NCBI RefSeq assembly: GCF_036017915.1
Contig: NZ_CP107929.1
Span: 7,167,839 to 7,231,838 of the forward strand
Length of the DNA: 64,000 nt
From: Micromonospora sp. NBC_00421
GTDB taxonomy: Bacteria > Actinomycetota > Actinomycetes > Mycobacteriales > Micromonosporaceae
Direction: 5' to 3'
The translations under genes were made by a program, and so were the position numbers. This document shows positions 55,718 through 64,000 of the stretch, one piece after another. The first letter of the stretch is position 1; every line of letters begins with the position of its first letter. The notes under the pieces are model-generated. The model saw nothing but the letters and a program-made list of their open reading frames with translations, ran no database searches and was not told the origin of the DNA.

Positions 55718-56062
55718 ATGCCCCACATGGCCGATGACGAGGAGTTGCCTCTCGCCGACGTTCTGGCGCTCCAGAAGCTGGCCTACCTGCGTCAGCGTTC
55801 ACTGCGTAATCCGCGCTACCGGAATGCCGACCACGTCCGGCCCCACGTGAAGCCGGGTTATCTCCGCTGGAGCCGACCCTCGATCTTTGATCCGCATCCG
55901 GAGTCCGTGCAGCGCAGTCTGGCCGCCTTCGAGCGACTACTGGCCAAGCGCCACGACCCAGAGGCCGCCCACGCCTGGCAGCAAGTCCTCACTGCGGTGG
56001 ACCGCTTGCTGGCCGAAGGCAGGTACCGGGCGGGGCACGGCATCCGGCCGAGACGATTCTGA
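55718..56062 (+). CDS. Small hypothetical protein, 114 residues
   Basis: ATG 55718 (ATG 55727 possible) after CAGGAGGGAA. It is helical and basic, with LALQKLAYLRQRSLRNPRYR and SVQRSLAAFERLLAKRHDPE as visible segments. No known domain. Codon use fits the genome. Alone between the sigma/partner operon and an alpha/beta hydrolase. Confidence 0.65.
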   Translation: MPHMADDEELPLADVLALQKLAYLRQRSLRNPRYRNADHVRPHVKPGYLRWSRPSIFDPHPESVQRSLAAFERLLAKRHDPEAAHAWQQVLTAVDRLLAEGRYRAGHGIRPRRF

Positions 56063-56136
56063 TCGGGCACTACCGTCGGACCGGTCCCACACACCGGTGG
56101 CTGGGCAACGGGTGTGGGTTCTGGTAGACGTGAGCG

Positions 56137-56823
56137 ATGGGCCGAACCTATGTGCTGTTGTCGAGCCCGTTTCTCGGTCCGGTGGTGTGGGATCCGGTGG
56201 CCTCCGTGCTCCGGGCGGGCGGGCATGACGTCGTCGCGCCTTCGCTCCCACGGGACCCGCTGTCCACCCCCGGAGAGGTGCTGAGCGCACTGGAGGAATC
56301 CGTACCCGGGCGGGGCGAGTTGGTCCTGGTGCCGCACAGCAACGCCGGCCTGTACGTGCCCGCGCTCGTCGCGTCGCGTCCGGTGCGGGCAACCGTGTTC
56401 CTTGATGCCGTGCTGCCGCCACGGAGCGGTCGCCTACCGGTCGCACCGGCCGGGTTGGCCGCGATGCTCCGGGATCGGGTCGGTGCCGACGGCCTGCTGC
56501 CGTTGTGGAGCGAGTGGTGGTCGGAGGAGGATGTCGCCGCCCTGTATCCGGACCCGCAGACCCGGCAGCGGGTCGAGGCCGATCAGCGCCGGGTGCCCTG
56601 GGCCTATCTCACCGCCGAGGTGGAGGTCCCGGCCGGCTGGGCAACGAACCGGGCCGGGTACGTGGCCTTCGGGACCGCGTACGCCGACGAGCTTCGGGAG
56701 GCCGAGAACCGGGGATGGCCGGTTCGGATCCTGGACGGCCGCCATCTGCACATGTTGTGGGATCCGGCCGCTGTCGCTTCGACGTTGCTGGAGATCGCCG
56801 ACCAGCTATCGCCACGGGAGTGA
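56137..56823 (+). CDS. Alpha/beta hydrolase
   Basis: 228 residues. VLLSSPFLGPVVWDPVASVL is the first strand and oxyanion loop, and the nucleophile elbow is LVPHSNAGLYV (Ser in PHSNAG instead of GxSxG). The C-terminal His is in GRHLHMLWDP. Related actinobacterial proteins are annotated alpha/beta fold hydrolases without known substrate. No signal peptide. Confidence 0.85.
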   Translation: MGRTYVLLSSPFLGPVVWDPVASVLRAGGHDVVAPSLPRDPLSTPGEVLSALEESVPGRGELVLVPHSNAGLYVPALVASRPVRATVFLDAVLPPRSGRLPVAPAGLAAMLRDRVGADGLLPLWSEWWSEEDVAALYPDPQTRQRVEADQRRVPWAYLTAEVEVPAGWATNRAGYVAFGTAYADELREAENRGWPVRILDGRHLHMLWDPAAVASTLLEIADQLSPRE

Positions 56824-56912
56824 ACGGCCACCGGACGGCCCGCAGGATCGCAGCACGGGAGGGGCGGCCGGCCCGAGATCAGCAGCACCCCTCTGAACTG
56901 GGCCGGAAGGTG

Positions 56913-56986
56913 TGGAGCGGGCGACGGGAATCGAACCCGCACCGTCAGTTTGGAAGACTGAAGCTCTGCCATTGAGCTACGCCCGC
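56913..56986 (-). tRNA. tRNA-Gly (anticodon TCC)
   Basis: Minus-strand cloverleaf with acceptor GCGGGCG (56980-56986) paired to CGCCCGC (56917-56923), discriminator T and an encoded CCA (56913-56915). The anticodon loop CTTCCAA gives TCC, and the T-loop has GGTTCGATTCC. Confidence 0.95.
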
Positions 56987-57050
56987 GCGCCCTGGCGCCC
57001 CAGGACACCCGCCACCCTACCCCCACCCCCCAGCATCCCCCCCAACCCCC

Positions 57051-57070
57051 ACCCCCACCCGGGTGGGGGT
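57051..57070. terminator. Perfect 20-nt palindrome in the tRNA spacer
   Basis: ACCCCCACCCGGGTGGGGGT is self-complementary and lies between tRNA-Gly and tRNA-Pro in a C/G-rich stretch (57000-57110). On the minus strand it is upstream of tRNA-Gly; it may terminate or just be low-complexity DNA. Confidence 0.35.
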
Positions 57071-57138
57071 CACCGGGGCAGGGGTGGGGATGCCCCGGGG
57101 GACCGGGGTGGGTGGGACGGCATACACTTCTTTGGCCA

Positions 57139-57212
57139 CGGGGTGTGGCGCAGCTTGGTAGCGCACTCGCTTTGGGAGCGAGGGGCCGTGGGTTCAAATC
57201 CCGCCACCCCGA
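57139..57212 (+). tRNA. tRNA-Pro (anticodon TGG)
   Basis: Cloverleaf with acceptor CGGGGTG (57139-57145) paired to CACCCCG (57205-57211), discriminator A, and no encoded CCA. The anticodon loop TTTGGGA gives TGG; the T-loop has GGTTCAAATCC. tRNA-Pro sits about 160 bases before tig, as commonly seen in actinomycetes. Confidence 0.95.
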
Positions 57213-57372
57213 CTGCGTGCGCATCCGGGCGACGCCCGAGGTGACGCCGATTCCGTCAGGTACGCCGGGCGCTGCCGGAGCAGCGTCCCGGCTCGCCTAC
57301 ACTCGATGCGCGCATTCATGCCCAGATCCAACCCGCCCAGACCCAAACTGAGATCCGTCAAGGAGTACGCCT

Positions 57373-58719
57373 GTGAAGAGCACCGTCGAGACTCTGAGCC
57401 CGACGCGCGTGCGGCTCGCCATCGAGGTGCCGTTCGTCGAGCTCGAGCCGAGCCTCAAGAAGGCGTACCGGGAGATCGGCCAGCAGGTCCAGGTCCCCGG
57501 CTTCCGTCGGGGCAAGATCCCGGCTGCCGTGATCGACCAGCGGGTGGGCCGGGGCACCGTGCTCAACGAGGCGGTGCAGGAGGCCATCCCGCAGAACATC
57601 CTCGCCGCGGTCCGCGAGCACGACCTCAAGACGCTCGGTCGTCCGGAGGTCGAGATCACCGAGTTCAACGATGGTGACTCGCTCAACTTCACCGCCGAGG
57701 TCGACGTCCGGCCGGAGCTGACCCTGCCGGACCCGGCCACCGTCGAGGTGACCGTCGACGAGCTCCAGATCGACGACACCGAGGTCGACGAGCAGGTCAA
57801 GAACCTGCGCGAGCGGTTCGCCACGCTGAAGACCGTCGAGCGGGCCGCCGCCGAGGGTGACTACGTGCAGATCGACCTGAACGCGACCGTCGACGGCGAG
57901 GACGTGCCGGGCGGTTCGGCGAGCAACATCTCGCACGAGGTCGGCAGCAAGCAGCTCCTGCCGGGTCTGGACGAGGCCCTGGTCGGTCTGGCCGCCGGTG
58001 ACGACACCACCTTCACCACCCAGCTGGTGGGCGGCGACTTCGCCGGCCGCGACGCCGAGGTGGCGGTGACCGTCCGCACGGTCAAGGAGAAGGAGCTGCC
58101 CGAGCTGGACGACGACTTCGCCCAGATGGCCAGCGAGTTCGACACCATCGACGAGCTCCGCGCCGACCTGCGGGAGAAGGTCAGCCGGGGCAAGCGGGTC
58201 GAGCAGATCTACGCCGCCCGGGACAAGGCCCTGGAGCAGATGGTCGCCGCCGCCGAGGTACCGGCGCCGGAGGGCATCGTCCGCGAGGAGGTCGAGAGCC
58301 GCAAGCAGGCGATGGTCGACCAGCTGGAGCGGATCGGCGCCTCGATGGAGGAGTACCTCGCCGCCGAGGAGAAGACCGAGGAGCAGATCGACGCCGAGCT
58401 GGCCGAGGCGGCGACCGAGGGTGTCAAGATCCAGCTGCTGCTGGACAGCCTGGCCGACGCCGAGGACACCCAGGTCTCCGACGACGAGTTCGGGCACGAG
58501 ATCGTCCACCGGGCGCAGCGCGCCGGGATGGCCCCCCAGCAGTACTACGACCAGCTGGTCCGCTCCGGCGCAGCCGGTGCCGTCTTCGGTGACGTGCGGC
58601 GCGGCAAGGCGCTCGCCTCCGTGATGGAGAAGATCAAGATCAAGGACTCGGCCGGCAACGAGGTCACCCTCGACGCGCTGCGGGCCGAGAGCGAGCAGGC
58701 GCACGACCACGAGCACTGA
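57373..58719 (+). CDS. tig: Trigger factor
   Basis: GTG 57373. 448 residues, full length. The N-terminal ribosome-binding domain has the signature VPGFRRGKIPAAVID; a PPIase domain (about 160-245) has GDYVQIDLNATVDGEDVPGG and SKQLLPGLDEALVG; the C-terminal chaperone arms follow (TEEQIDAELAEAATEGVKIQ). It folds nascent chains at the ribosome exit. The tail ends in AHDHEH. First gene of the tig-clpP1-clpP2-clpX block, but a terminator separates it from clpP1. Confidence 0.98.
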   Translation: MKSTVETLSPTRVRLAIEVPFVELEPSLKKAYREIGQQVQVPGFRRGKIPAAVIDQRVGRGTVLNEAVQEAIPQNILAAVREHDLKTLGRPEVEITEFNDGDSLNFTAEVDVRPELTLPDPATVEVTVDELQIDDTEVDEQVKNLRERFATLKTVERAAAEGDYVQIDLNATVDGEDVPGGSASNISHEVGSKQLLPGLDEALVGLAAGDDTTFTTQLVGGDFAGRDAEVAVTVRTVKEKELPELDDDFAQMASEFDTIDELRADLREKVSRGKRVEQIYAARDKALEQMVAAAEVPAPEGIVREEVESRKQAMVDQLERIGASMEEYLAAEEKTEEQIDAELAEAATEGVKIQLLLDSLADAEDTQVSDDEFGHEIVHRAQRAGMAPQQYYDQLVRSGAAGAVFGDVRRGKALASVMEKIKIKDSAGNEVTLDALRAESEQAHDHEH

Positions 58720-58731
58720 CCGACCCGGTAG

Positions 58732-58763
58732 GCCGCCGTCCGCCCGTTGCGGCAGACGGCGGC
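58732..58763 (+). terminator. Terminator between tig and clpP1
   Basis: GCCGCCGTC (58732-58740) pairs with GACGGCGGC (58755-58763), 13 bases past the tig stop. Confidence 0.75.
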
Positions 58764-58796
58764 CGAACCCCTTTCCGGGTACGTCCCGAGCAGCTG

Positions 58797-58810
58797 CGCT
58801 GAGAGCGAAC
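58797..58810. promoter_or_regulatory. ClgR-type activator site upstream of clpP1P2
   Basis: CGC-TGAGA-GCGAAC, the complement of GTTCGC-N5-GCG, which is the ClgR operator motif described for Streptomyces clp genes. It lies about 78 bases before the clpP1 ATG. A weak promoter with -10-like GTTAAT (58847-58852) and no good -35 fits activator dependence. Confidence 0.65.
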
Positions 58811-58887
58811 AGTGCCGCGAGCGGGAGTCGATCACCCGGTCGAGCGGTTAATGTCGGGTACGACGGTACGGAGAGCGAAGGGCTGCC

Positions 58888-59529
58888 ATGACCGACATGC
58901 ACATCCCAGCGAAGCCGCTCCGGGCGATCGAAGCCCGAGGTGGGGACACCATTGGCAACCTCGACGACTCGGTCTACAACCGGTTGCTCAAGGAACGCAT
59001 CATCTTCCTCGGCAGCGAGGTGAACGACCAGGTCGCCAACCGCATCTGCGCGCAGCTGCTGCTGCTCGCCGCGGAGGACCCGGACCGCGACATCTTCCTC
59101 TGGATCAACTCGCCGGGTGGCTCGGTCTACTCCGGCATGGCGATCTACGACACCATGCAGTACATCGACAACGACGTGTCGACCGTGGCGATGGGCATGG
59201 CCGCCTCGATGGGCCAGCTGCTCCTCTGCGCGGGCACCAAGGGCAAGCGGTACGCCCTGCCGCACGCGCGGATCATGATGCACCAGCCGTCCGGTGGCCT
59301 CGGTGGCACCGCGTCGGACATCGCGATCCAGGCGGAGCAGATGCTCTACACCAAGCGGATGTTCCAGGAGCGGGTCGCCCACCACACCGGCCAGAGCCAG
59401 GCGCAGATCGAGGCCGACTCGGACCGGGACCGTTGGTTCACCGCCCAGGAGGCCATGGACTACGGCTTCATCGACAAGGTGATCATCGGAGCCACGCAGG
59501 TTCCGGATGGCGCCGGGACCCTGAGCTGA
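58888..59529 (+). CDS. clpP1: ATP-dependent Clp protease proteolytic subunit ClpP1
   Basis: 213 residues. Serine peptidase S14 with nucleophile Ser107 in MAASMGQ, His132 in MHQPSGG and Asp further on (SDRDRWF region). [20 protein letters not shown] is the family core. A short N-terminal propeptide precedes the mature start. Paired with clpP2 (10 bases apart); in actinobacteria the two form a mixed tetradecamer that works with ClpX and ClpC1. A ClgR-type site lies upstream. Confidence 0.98.
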   Translation: MTDMHIPAKPLRAIEARGGDTIGNLDDSVYNRLLKERIIFLGSEVNDQVANRICAQLLLLAAEDPDRDIFLWINSPGGSVYSGMAIYDTMQYIDNDVSTVAMGMAASMGQLLLCAGTKGKRYALPHARIMMHQPSGGLGGTASDIAIQAEQMLYTKRMFQERVAHHTGQSQAQIEADSDRDRWFTAQEAMDYGFIDKVIIGATQVPDGAGTLS

Positions 59530-59539
59530 GGAGCTGACG

Positions 59540-60202
59540 ATGACCGATCTGAGCCTGCCGCCCCAGTTCGCGGCCGTGCACAACCGTTACGTCCTGCCGT
59601 CGTTCGTCGAGCGCACCTCGTACGGGGTCAAGGAGTCCAACCCGTACAACAAGCTCTTCGAGGACCGGATCATCTTCCTCGGCGTCCAGGTCGACGACGC
59701 GTCGGCCAACGACGTGATGGCGCAGCTGCTGACTCTCGAGGGCACCGACCCGGACCGCGACATCATCATGTACATCAACTCGCCGGGTGGTTCGTTCACC
59801 GCCATGACGGCGATCTACGACACCATGCAGTACGTCCGGCCGGACATCTCCACGGTCTGCCTGGGTCAGGCGGCCAGCGCGGCGGCGGTGCTGCTGTCGG
59901 CGGGTACGCCGGGCAAGCGGATGGCGCTGCCCAACTCGCGGATCATCATCCACCAGCCGGCCACCGAGGGCGGTTACGGGCAGGGCTCGGACATCGAGAT
60001 CCAGGCCCGGGAGATCCTGCGGATGCGCACCCAGCTGGAGGACATGCTCTCCCGGCACTGCAACCGGCCGATCGAACAGGTCCGTAAGGACATCGACCGT
60101 GACAAGATCATGACGGCCGAGGAGTCCAAGGAGTACGGGCTGGTCGACACCATCCTGACCAGCCGCAAGAAGGGCCTGCTGGCCGCCAACGCGGCCCGCT
60201 GA
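59540..60202 (+). CDS. clpP2: ATP-dependent Clp protease proteolytic subunit ClpP2
   Basis: 220 residues. Ser113 in QAASAAAVLL, His138 in IIIHQPATEGG, and the core YINSPGGSFTAMTAIYDTMQ. Longer N-terminal segment than ClpP1 (VLPSFVERTSYGVKESNPYN), presumed propeptide. ATG preceded by GAGGAG. Second subunit of the mixed ClpP1P2 protease, in the same transcript as clpP1. Confidence 0.98.
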   Translation: MTDLSLPPQFAAVHNRYVLPSFVERTSYGVKESNPYNKLFEDRIIFLGVQVDDASANDVMAQLLTLEGTDPDRDIIMYINSPGGSFTAMTAIYDTMQYVRPDISTVCLGQAASAAAVLLSAGTPGKRMALPNSRIIIHQPATEGGYGQGSDIEIQAREILRMRTQLEDMLSRHCNRPIEQVRKDIDRDKIMTAEESKEYGLVDTILTSRKKGLLAANAAR

Positions 60203-60216
60203 GCACCATCGGGTCG

Positions 60217-60250
60217 GAGGTCGGTCGGCGGCACATTCCCGGCCGACCTC
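60217..60250 (+). terminator. Hairpin between clpP2 and clpX
   Basis: GAGGTCGG (60217-60224) pairs with CCGACCTC (60243-60250), 14 bases past clpP2. It could end or attenuate the clpP transcript; clpX has 160 further bases of its own leader. Confidence 0.55.
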
Positions 60251-60414
60251 TGACACACCCGTTTTGGGGGTCGGAGAAACCTCCGCCAGCGGGTAACGTC
60301 GGTCCGTACGGCGTGGCCGGGTCGGACCGGCGGAACGGTTTTTCACCACGGACGGGCGCCCCGCGCCCGCGGTTCAGGGCCGGGCTCCGGTCGACGAGTG
60401 CAGGGAGAACGTAG

Positions 60415-61710
60415 GTGGCACGGATCGGTGACGGCGGCGACCTACTGAAGTGCTCGTTCTGCGGCAAGTCGCAGAAGCAGGTCAAGAAGCTCATCGCGGG
60501 CCCAGGTGTCTACATCTGCGACGAGTGCATCGACCTCTGCAACGAGATCATCGAGGAGGAGCTGGCCGAGTCCGGCGAGGTGAAGTGGGAAGAGCTTCCC
60601 AAGCCGATGGAGATCTGCCAGTTCCTCGACAACTATGTCATCGGCCAGGACCAGGCCAAGAAGGCGCTCGCGGTCGCCGTCTACAACCACTACAAGCGGA
60701 TCCAGGCCGAGGCGGCCAACGCACCGGGCTCCGGCAGTGACGCGGTCGAGCTGGCCAAGTCCAACATCCTGCTGCTCGGCCCGACCGGGTGTGGCAAGAC
60801 GCACCTCGCGCAGACCCTGGCCCGGATGCTGAACGTGCCCTTCGCGATCGCGGACGCCACCGCCCTGACCGAGGCGGGTTACGTCGGCGAGGACGTGGAG
60901 AACATCCTCCTCAAGCTGATCCAGGCCGCCGACTACGACATCAAGCGCGCCGAGACCGGCATCATCTACATCGACGAGGTCGACAAGATCGCCCGCAAGT
61001 CGGAGAATCCGTCGATCACCCGGGACGTCTCCGGTGAGGGTGTGCAGCAGGCCCTGCTCAAGATGCTGGAGGGCACGGTGTCGAACGTGCCGCCGCAGGG
61101 CGGCCGCAAGCACCCGCACCAGGAGTTCATCCAGATCGACACCACCAATGTGCTGTTCATCTGCGGTGGCGCCTTCGCCGGCCTCGACCAGATCATCGAG
61201 TCCCGCACCGGCTCCGGGGGCACCGGCTTCGGTGCCCGGCTCCGGTCGGTCTCCGAGCGCTCCACCGACGACATCTTCAGCCAGGTGATGCCAGAGGACA
61301 TGCTCAAGTTCGGGCTGATCCCCGAGTTCATCGGCCGGCTGCCGGTGATCACCAACGTGCGCAGCCTGGATCGCTCCGCCCTGGTGCGCATCCTCACCGA
61401 GCCGCGCAACGCCCTGGTCCGGCAATACCAGCGCCTCTTCGAGCTGGACGGTGTCGAGCTGGAGTTCGAGCCGCCGGCCCTGGAGGCGATCGCCGACCAG
61501 GCAATGCTCCGGGGCACCGGTGCCCGTGGCCTGCGCGCGATCATGGAAGAGGTCCTCCTCTCCGTGATGTACGAGGTGCCGAGCAACCCGGACGCCGCCC
61601 GGGTGCTGATCACCCGCGAAGCGGTCCTGGAGAACGTCAACCCGACCATCGTGCCGCGTGAGTTCACCGGCCGCCGGGCCCGCCGCGACCGCGAGGAGAA
61701 GTCGGCCTGA
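60415..61710 (+). CDS. clpX: ATP-dependent Clp protease ATP-binding subunit ClpX
   Basis: GTG 60415; 431 residues. N-terminal zinc domain with C13, C16, C35, C38 ([17 protein letters not shown]). AAA+ domain: Walker [10 protein letters not shown], Walker [12 protein letters not shown], pore-loop region [10 protein letters not shown], sensor and GGAFAGLD, and the IGF-type loop for ClpP docking expected after residue 260 (EFIGRLPVI is nearby). It unfolds tagged proteins for ClpP1P2. A strong terminator follows the stop. Confidence 0.98.
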   Translation: MARIGDGGDLLKCSFCGKSQKQVKKLIAGPGVYICDECIDLCNEIIEEELAESGEVKWEELPKPMEICQFLDNYVIGQDQAKKALAVAVYNHYKRIQAEAANAPGSGSDAVELAKSNILLLGPTGCGKTHLAQTLARMLNVPFAIADATALTEAGYVGEDVENILLKLIQAADYDIKRAETGIIYIDEVDKIARKSENPSITRDVSGEGVQQALLKMLEGTVSNVPPQGGRKHPHQEFIQIDTTNVLFICGGAFAGLDQIIESRTGSGGTGFGARLRSVSERSTDDIFSQVMPEDMLKFGLIPEFIGRLPVITNVRSLDRSALVRILTEPRNALVRQYQRLFELDGVELEFEPPALEAIADQAMLRGTGARGLRAIMEEVLLSVMYEVPSNPDAARVLITREAVLENVNPTIVPREFTGRRARRDREEKSA

Positions 61711-61730
61711 CCGGTTTCCCCCGAACACCC

Positions 61731-61765
61731 CAGAAGCACGGCCGCCGCACGGGGCCGTGCTTCTG
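61731..61765 (+). terminator. Terminator after clpX
   Basis: CAGAAGCACGGC (61731-61742) pairs perfectly over 12 bases with GCCGTGCTTCTG (61754-61765). Confidence 0.85.
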
Positions 61766-61802
61766 CGCGTACCCGCCGCACCGGAAGCCGCGACCTCGAT
61801 TG

Positions 61803-61879
61803 CTCGGTGTCGCCACTGCACACGGTCACTCGGTGTCGCCACTGCACAGGGCCACTCGGTTCGCCACTGCACACTGCCA
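61803..61879. repeat. 26-bp tandem repeat, three copies, after clpX
   Basis: CTCGGTGTCGCCACTGCACA plus six bases starts at 61803, 61829 and 61855; the third copy lacks two bases. Located in the 401-base gap between clpX and the nitrilase, which otherwise holds only the terminator and unremarkable sequence. Confidence 0.75.
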
Positions 61880-62111
61880 CCTGACGCGACCGCGCCCGGC
61901 CCCGGAACGGCACCGCGAGCGGGCACAGTTGGCCGCTGCCGGACGGAGGCTGCCGAGTCGGCACCTGGGGGTCACCCACGGCCACGCGGCGTGGTGTGGG
62001 GGCACCGTCATCTCGCCGGGTCGACCGGGCCGGACTGCTGCCGCTCACCGTCGCGGGAACCGATGCGTCGGGTGCTGTCCCGGGCCGACGTCCACCCGTA
62101 CCCTGATCATC

Positions 62112-62909
62112 ATGCGCGTCGCCGTCTGCCAGCTCAACGCCCGCGACGACAGGTCGGCCAACCTGGCCGCCGCCGAGGCCCTGCTGGCCAGGGCCGCGGC
62201 GGCCGGTGCCGACCTGGCGATCCTGCCCGAGTACGTCGACTATCTCGGTCGGGCCGACGGAATGCCGCCAGCCGAGGGCGTCGACGGCACGGTGGGGACG
62301 TTCTTCGCCGAGGCGGCCCGCCGGCTGGGGATCTGGGTGGTGGCCGGCTCCTTCCACGAGGTCGGGCCGGACCCGACGCACACCTGGAACACGTCGATGG
62401 TCTTCGACCGTGCCGGCAGGCTCGCCGCCAGCTACCGGAAGATCCACCTGTACGACGTGGAGATCCCGGGCCGGGTGTCCTACCTGGAGTCCGCCACGGT
62501 GTCGCCGGGCCGGGAACCGGTGGTGGTCGACGTGGAAGGCCTGCGGGTCGGTCTCTCCATCTGTTACGACCTGCGCTTTCCGGAGCTGTACCGCCGGCTC
62601 GCCACCGACGGGGGCGCGCACCTGCTGGTCGTGCCGGCGGCGTTCATGATGCACACCGGGCGGGACCACTGGGAGGTCCTGCTGCGGGCCCGCGCGATCG
62701 AGAACCAGTGTTTCGTGGCCGCCGCCGGTCAGACCGGCGACCATGATCCGGGCCGGACGTGCTTCGGGCGCAGCATGGTGATCGACCCGTGGGGCACGGT
62801 GCTCGGTCAGGTACCCGACGGGCCGGGGTTGACCGTGGTCGACCTGGACCTGGGCCGGTTACGGACGATCCGTGCCGAGCTGCCCAGCTTGGCGAACCGC
62901 CGTCTCTGA
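62112..62909 (+). CDS. Carbon-nitrogen hydrolase (nitrilase superfamily)
   Basis: ATG 62112; the longer upstream frame runs through repeats. 265 residues with the Glu-Lys-Cys triad: Glu40 (ILPEY), Lys110 (YRKIHLYD) and Cys151 (SICYDLRFPE). This motif set places it near the deaminated glutathione/omega-amidase branch (Nit1/Nit2-like), acting in the cytoplasm. Exact amide substrate unknown. No strong Shine-Dalgarno. Confidence 0.93.
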   Translation: MRVAVCQLNARDDRSANLAAAEALLARAAAAGADLAILPEYVDYLGRADGMPPAEGVDGTVGTFFAEAARRLGIWVVAGSFHEVGPDPTHTWNTSMVFDRAGRLAASYRKIHLYDVEIPGRVSYLESATVSPGREPVVVDVEGLRVGLSICYDLRFPELYRRLATDGGAHLLVVPAAFMMHTGRDHWEVLLRARAIENQCFVAAAGQTGDHDPGRTCFGRSMVIDPWGTVLGQVPDGPGLTVVDLDLGRLRTIRAELPSLANRRL

Positions 62910-62928
62910 CCGGTTGCGCCGGCCCCGT

Positions 62929-62958
62929 CCGCGGGGAAACCGTCCGCGGGGAAACCCG
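62929..62958. repeat. Short direct repeat CCGTCCGCGGGGAAAC
   Basis: Two copies of CGTCCGCGGGGAAAC follow each other directly after the nitrilase stop. Local slippage. Confidence 0.6.
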
Positions 62959-63067
62959 TCCGGCTCCGGGCGGGTGGCAGCCGGTCGGCTCCGGGTCGAT
63001 CGGGGTCGGGGCCGGTGAAACCGGTCGGGGCGGATGGGTCGGGCCGGCGGTACTTCGGGTGCCGCGG

Positions 63068-63292
63068 TCAGCTCAGCAGTATCCCCACGACGGCCAGGCC
63101 GATGATCACCGCTGCGGTCACCAGCAGGGCGGTTCCCATCCTGGATGGTCCGCGCCGGGCCAGCCGACCTACCGACAGCACGACCACGACGAGCACTACC
63201 GCTGCGATCACCAGTTGCCAGAAGGGCAGCAGGAGTCCCAGCAGCGCGTCGTCGGCGAGGGTGACCGTGGGGGACCGGGGCGCCTCATCCAT
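63068..63292 (-). CDS. Small membrane protein, 74 residues
   Basis: Start ATG 63292 (MDEAPRSPTVT), since the long upstream frame is not coding-like. Two membrane helices: LVIAAVVLVVVVLSVG and ALLVTAAVIIGLAVVGILLS, joined by a basic loop RLARRGPSRMG. No known family. Between the nitrilase and the probable rRNA promoter. Confidence 0.7.
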   Translation of the reverse strand: MDEAPRSPTVTLADDALLGLLLPFWQLVIAAVVLVVVVLSVGRLARRGPSRMGTALLVTAAVIIGLAVVGILLS

Positions 63293-63755
63293 GGCAGCCA
63301 CTCTGGCACGGATCGGCCACCACGTCGTCGTTTCCGATGGGCAGGCCGCAGGGAGGACGCACACCGTGTGGTGAGGAAGCGCAACGCGGTCAGGACGTGC
63401 AGGCCGCCGTTGAGCGACGCGTAGACCCTGGTGAGGACGCGAGGGCCGCAGTGAGGCGCGCTGGGCGCAGTGAGGCGCGCAGGCCGCAGTGCCCCGGGAC
63501 GGCTGCCCGGCTGGACGGCAGTGGAGGAAGTACCGGTCGCCGGTATCCCCGCGATGGCCCCGACCGGGTCGGTCCGCTCCAGACACCAGCGCATACAGCG
63601 ACATCTGTTGATTTGCCTTCCGTGGGGCGCACGCGTAACTTTCTCTCTGCACGCGGCAGGCCGGACGAACCGGCCGAGAGCGGGCACCAGGACCGTGGCG
63701 GAGACGCCGAGCGGTGCTGGGGATCGGGCGGTGCGAAACTCCCCAGAAGTTGGGG
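63293..63755. other. Gene-free stretch upstream of the putative rRNA promoters
   Basis: No supported gene. Between about 63360 and 63500, GTGAGGACGCG, GCCGCAGTGAGGCGCGC and similar 15-20 base units repeat irregularly. At 63740-63755, CTCCCCAGAAGTTGGGG can form a short hairpin (CCCC/GGGG) before promoter P1. Confidence 0.5.
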
Positions 63756-63784
63756 TTGCGAACGCGAAGTCGGCCGGGTAGAGT
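63756..63784 (+). promoter_or_regulatory. Candidate sigma70 promoter P1 (rRNA operon)
   Basis: -35 TTGCGA (63756-63761), 17-base spacer, -10 TAGAGT (63779-63784). First of two tandem promoters reading out of the window. Confidence 0.6.
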
Positions 63785-63928
63785 GCATAAGCCGGCAGGG
63801 AGCCGGGCGAGCGCCGCGAAAGCGGAGCTGACCGGTCTGCCGAATCCCACGACAGTAGCGACCACCATTCACGGTGTGCGTAGACGTGGAAATGACTTAG
63901 CCGAGCTGGAGAGATCGCGAAAGCGAAT

Positions 63929-63957
63929 TTGACAGCGGAAGTAAGTCAAAGTAAGTT
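63929..63957 (+). promoter_or_regulatory. Candidate sigma70 promoter P2 (rRNA operon)
   Basis: -35 TTGACA (63929-63934), 17-base spacer, -10 TAAGTT (63952-63957). Consensus -35 and unusually AT-rich for this genome. CGCGAAAGCG motifs upstream of both (63815-63824 and 63916-63925) and the AT-rich stretch fit an rRNA operon leader. No 16S sequence is reached before the window ends. Confidence 0.65.
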
Positions 63958-64000
63958 AGAGAAGTTGCCCCGGACGGGAATTGCAGCTGCGATAACCAGA

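Noticed and set aside
57358..59583. A 741-codon minus-strand open frame opposite tig and clpP1
   Set aside because: It is antisense to two certain genes and has the His/Val/Asp-rich composition of GC-rich shadow frames.

Overview
The window is chromosomal DNA from a high-GC actinomycete, most likely Micromonosporaceae (Micromonospora or a close relative). The GC-rich third codon positions, frequent GTG starts and gene content support this: a tig-clpP1-clpP2-clpX block, a mycothiol-type DsbA-like protein, LigB-type ATP-dependent ligase, truncated haemoglobin O and SURF1. Several neighbours (glbO, an HNH protein, pepN, DsbA-like protein, rpiB, tig, clpP1, clpP2, clpX, ettA, an ssb paralogue) are also found close together in Mycobacterium tuberculosis, so much of the window is conserved actinobacterial core.

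Layout. Bases 1-895 hold the end of an integrated element: the catalytic domain of a tyrosine integrase abuts the 3' end of tRNA-Arg(TCT). Bases 1-13 kb carry a lipase-like hydrolase, a ribosome-hibernation-like protein, a long-tailed SSB preceded by two DnaA boxes, the first cobalamin genes (cobD-cobQ), a rhodanese, a P-loop kinase, an M20 peptidase, a tiny possibly SOS-linked gene and ligB. Bases 13-22 kb hold a block of tandem and inverted repeats, SURF1, a CobB homologue with degenerate active sites, a class A penicillin-binding protein and the overlapping genes cobC-cobT-cobA.

Bases 22-31 kb hold trehalose synthesis (otsA overlapping an otsB-GH15 fusion), a VapBC-like toxin-antitoxin pair, and ettA with a hotdog thioesterase and an unknown coupled gene. 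Bases 31-41 kb hold globin O, an MFS exporter, MscS, a 55-residue Cys-containing protein, an HNH nuclease, a sortase with its likely substrate, an Lrp regulator divergent from tryptophan 2,3-dioxygenase, a PET-hydrolase-type cutinase and a CtaJ-like/DUF5130 pair. Bases 41-48 kb hold pepN, the DsbA-like protein, a DUF1015 protein and rpiB.

Bases 48-57 kb are more accessory. They contain a 208-bp MITE with perfect terminal inverted repeats and a 10-bp target duplication, a secreted trypsin behind a palindromic operator, a 1006-residue Hsp70 ATPase-transmembrane-propeller fusion, a DUF3152 lipoprotein with a minisatellite, and an ECF sigma factor with a membrane partner and a visible ECF-type promoter. 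Bases 57-64 kb carry tRNA-Gly, tRNA-Pro, tig, clpP1P2 (with a ClgR-type site), clpX, a nitrilase and, at the right edge, two tandem sigma70 promoters that look like the start of an rRNA operon.

The most unusual items are the pseudo-CobB, the Hsp70-propeller fusion, the MITE, the foldback repeats, the putative polyester hydrolase and the mini-gene with a LexA-like box over its start codon.
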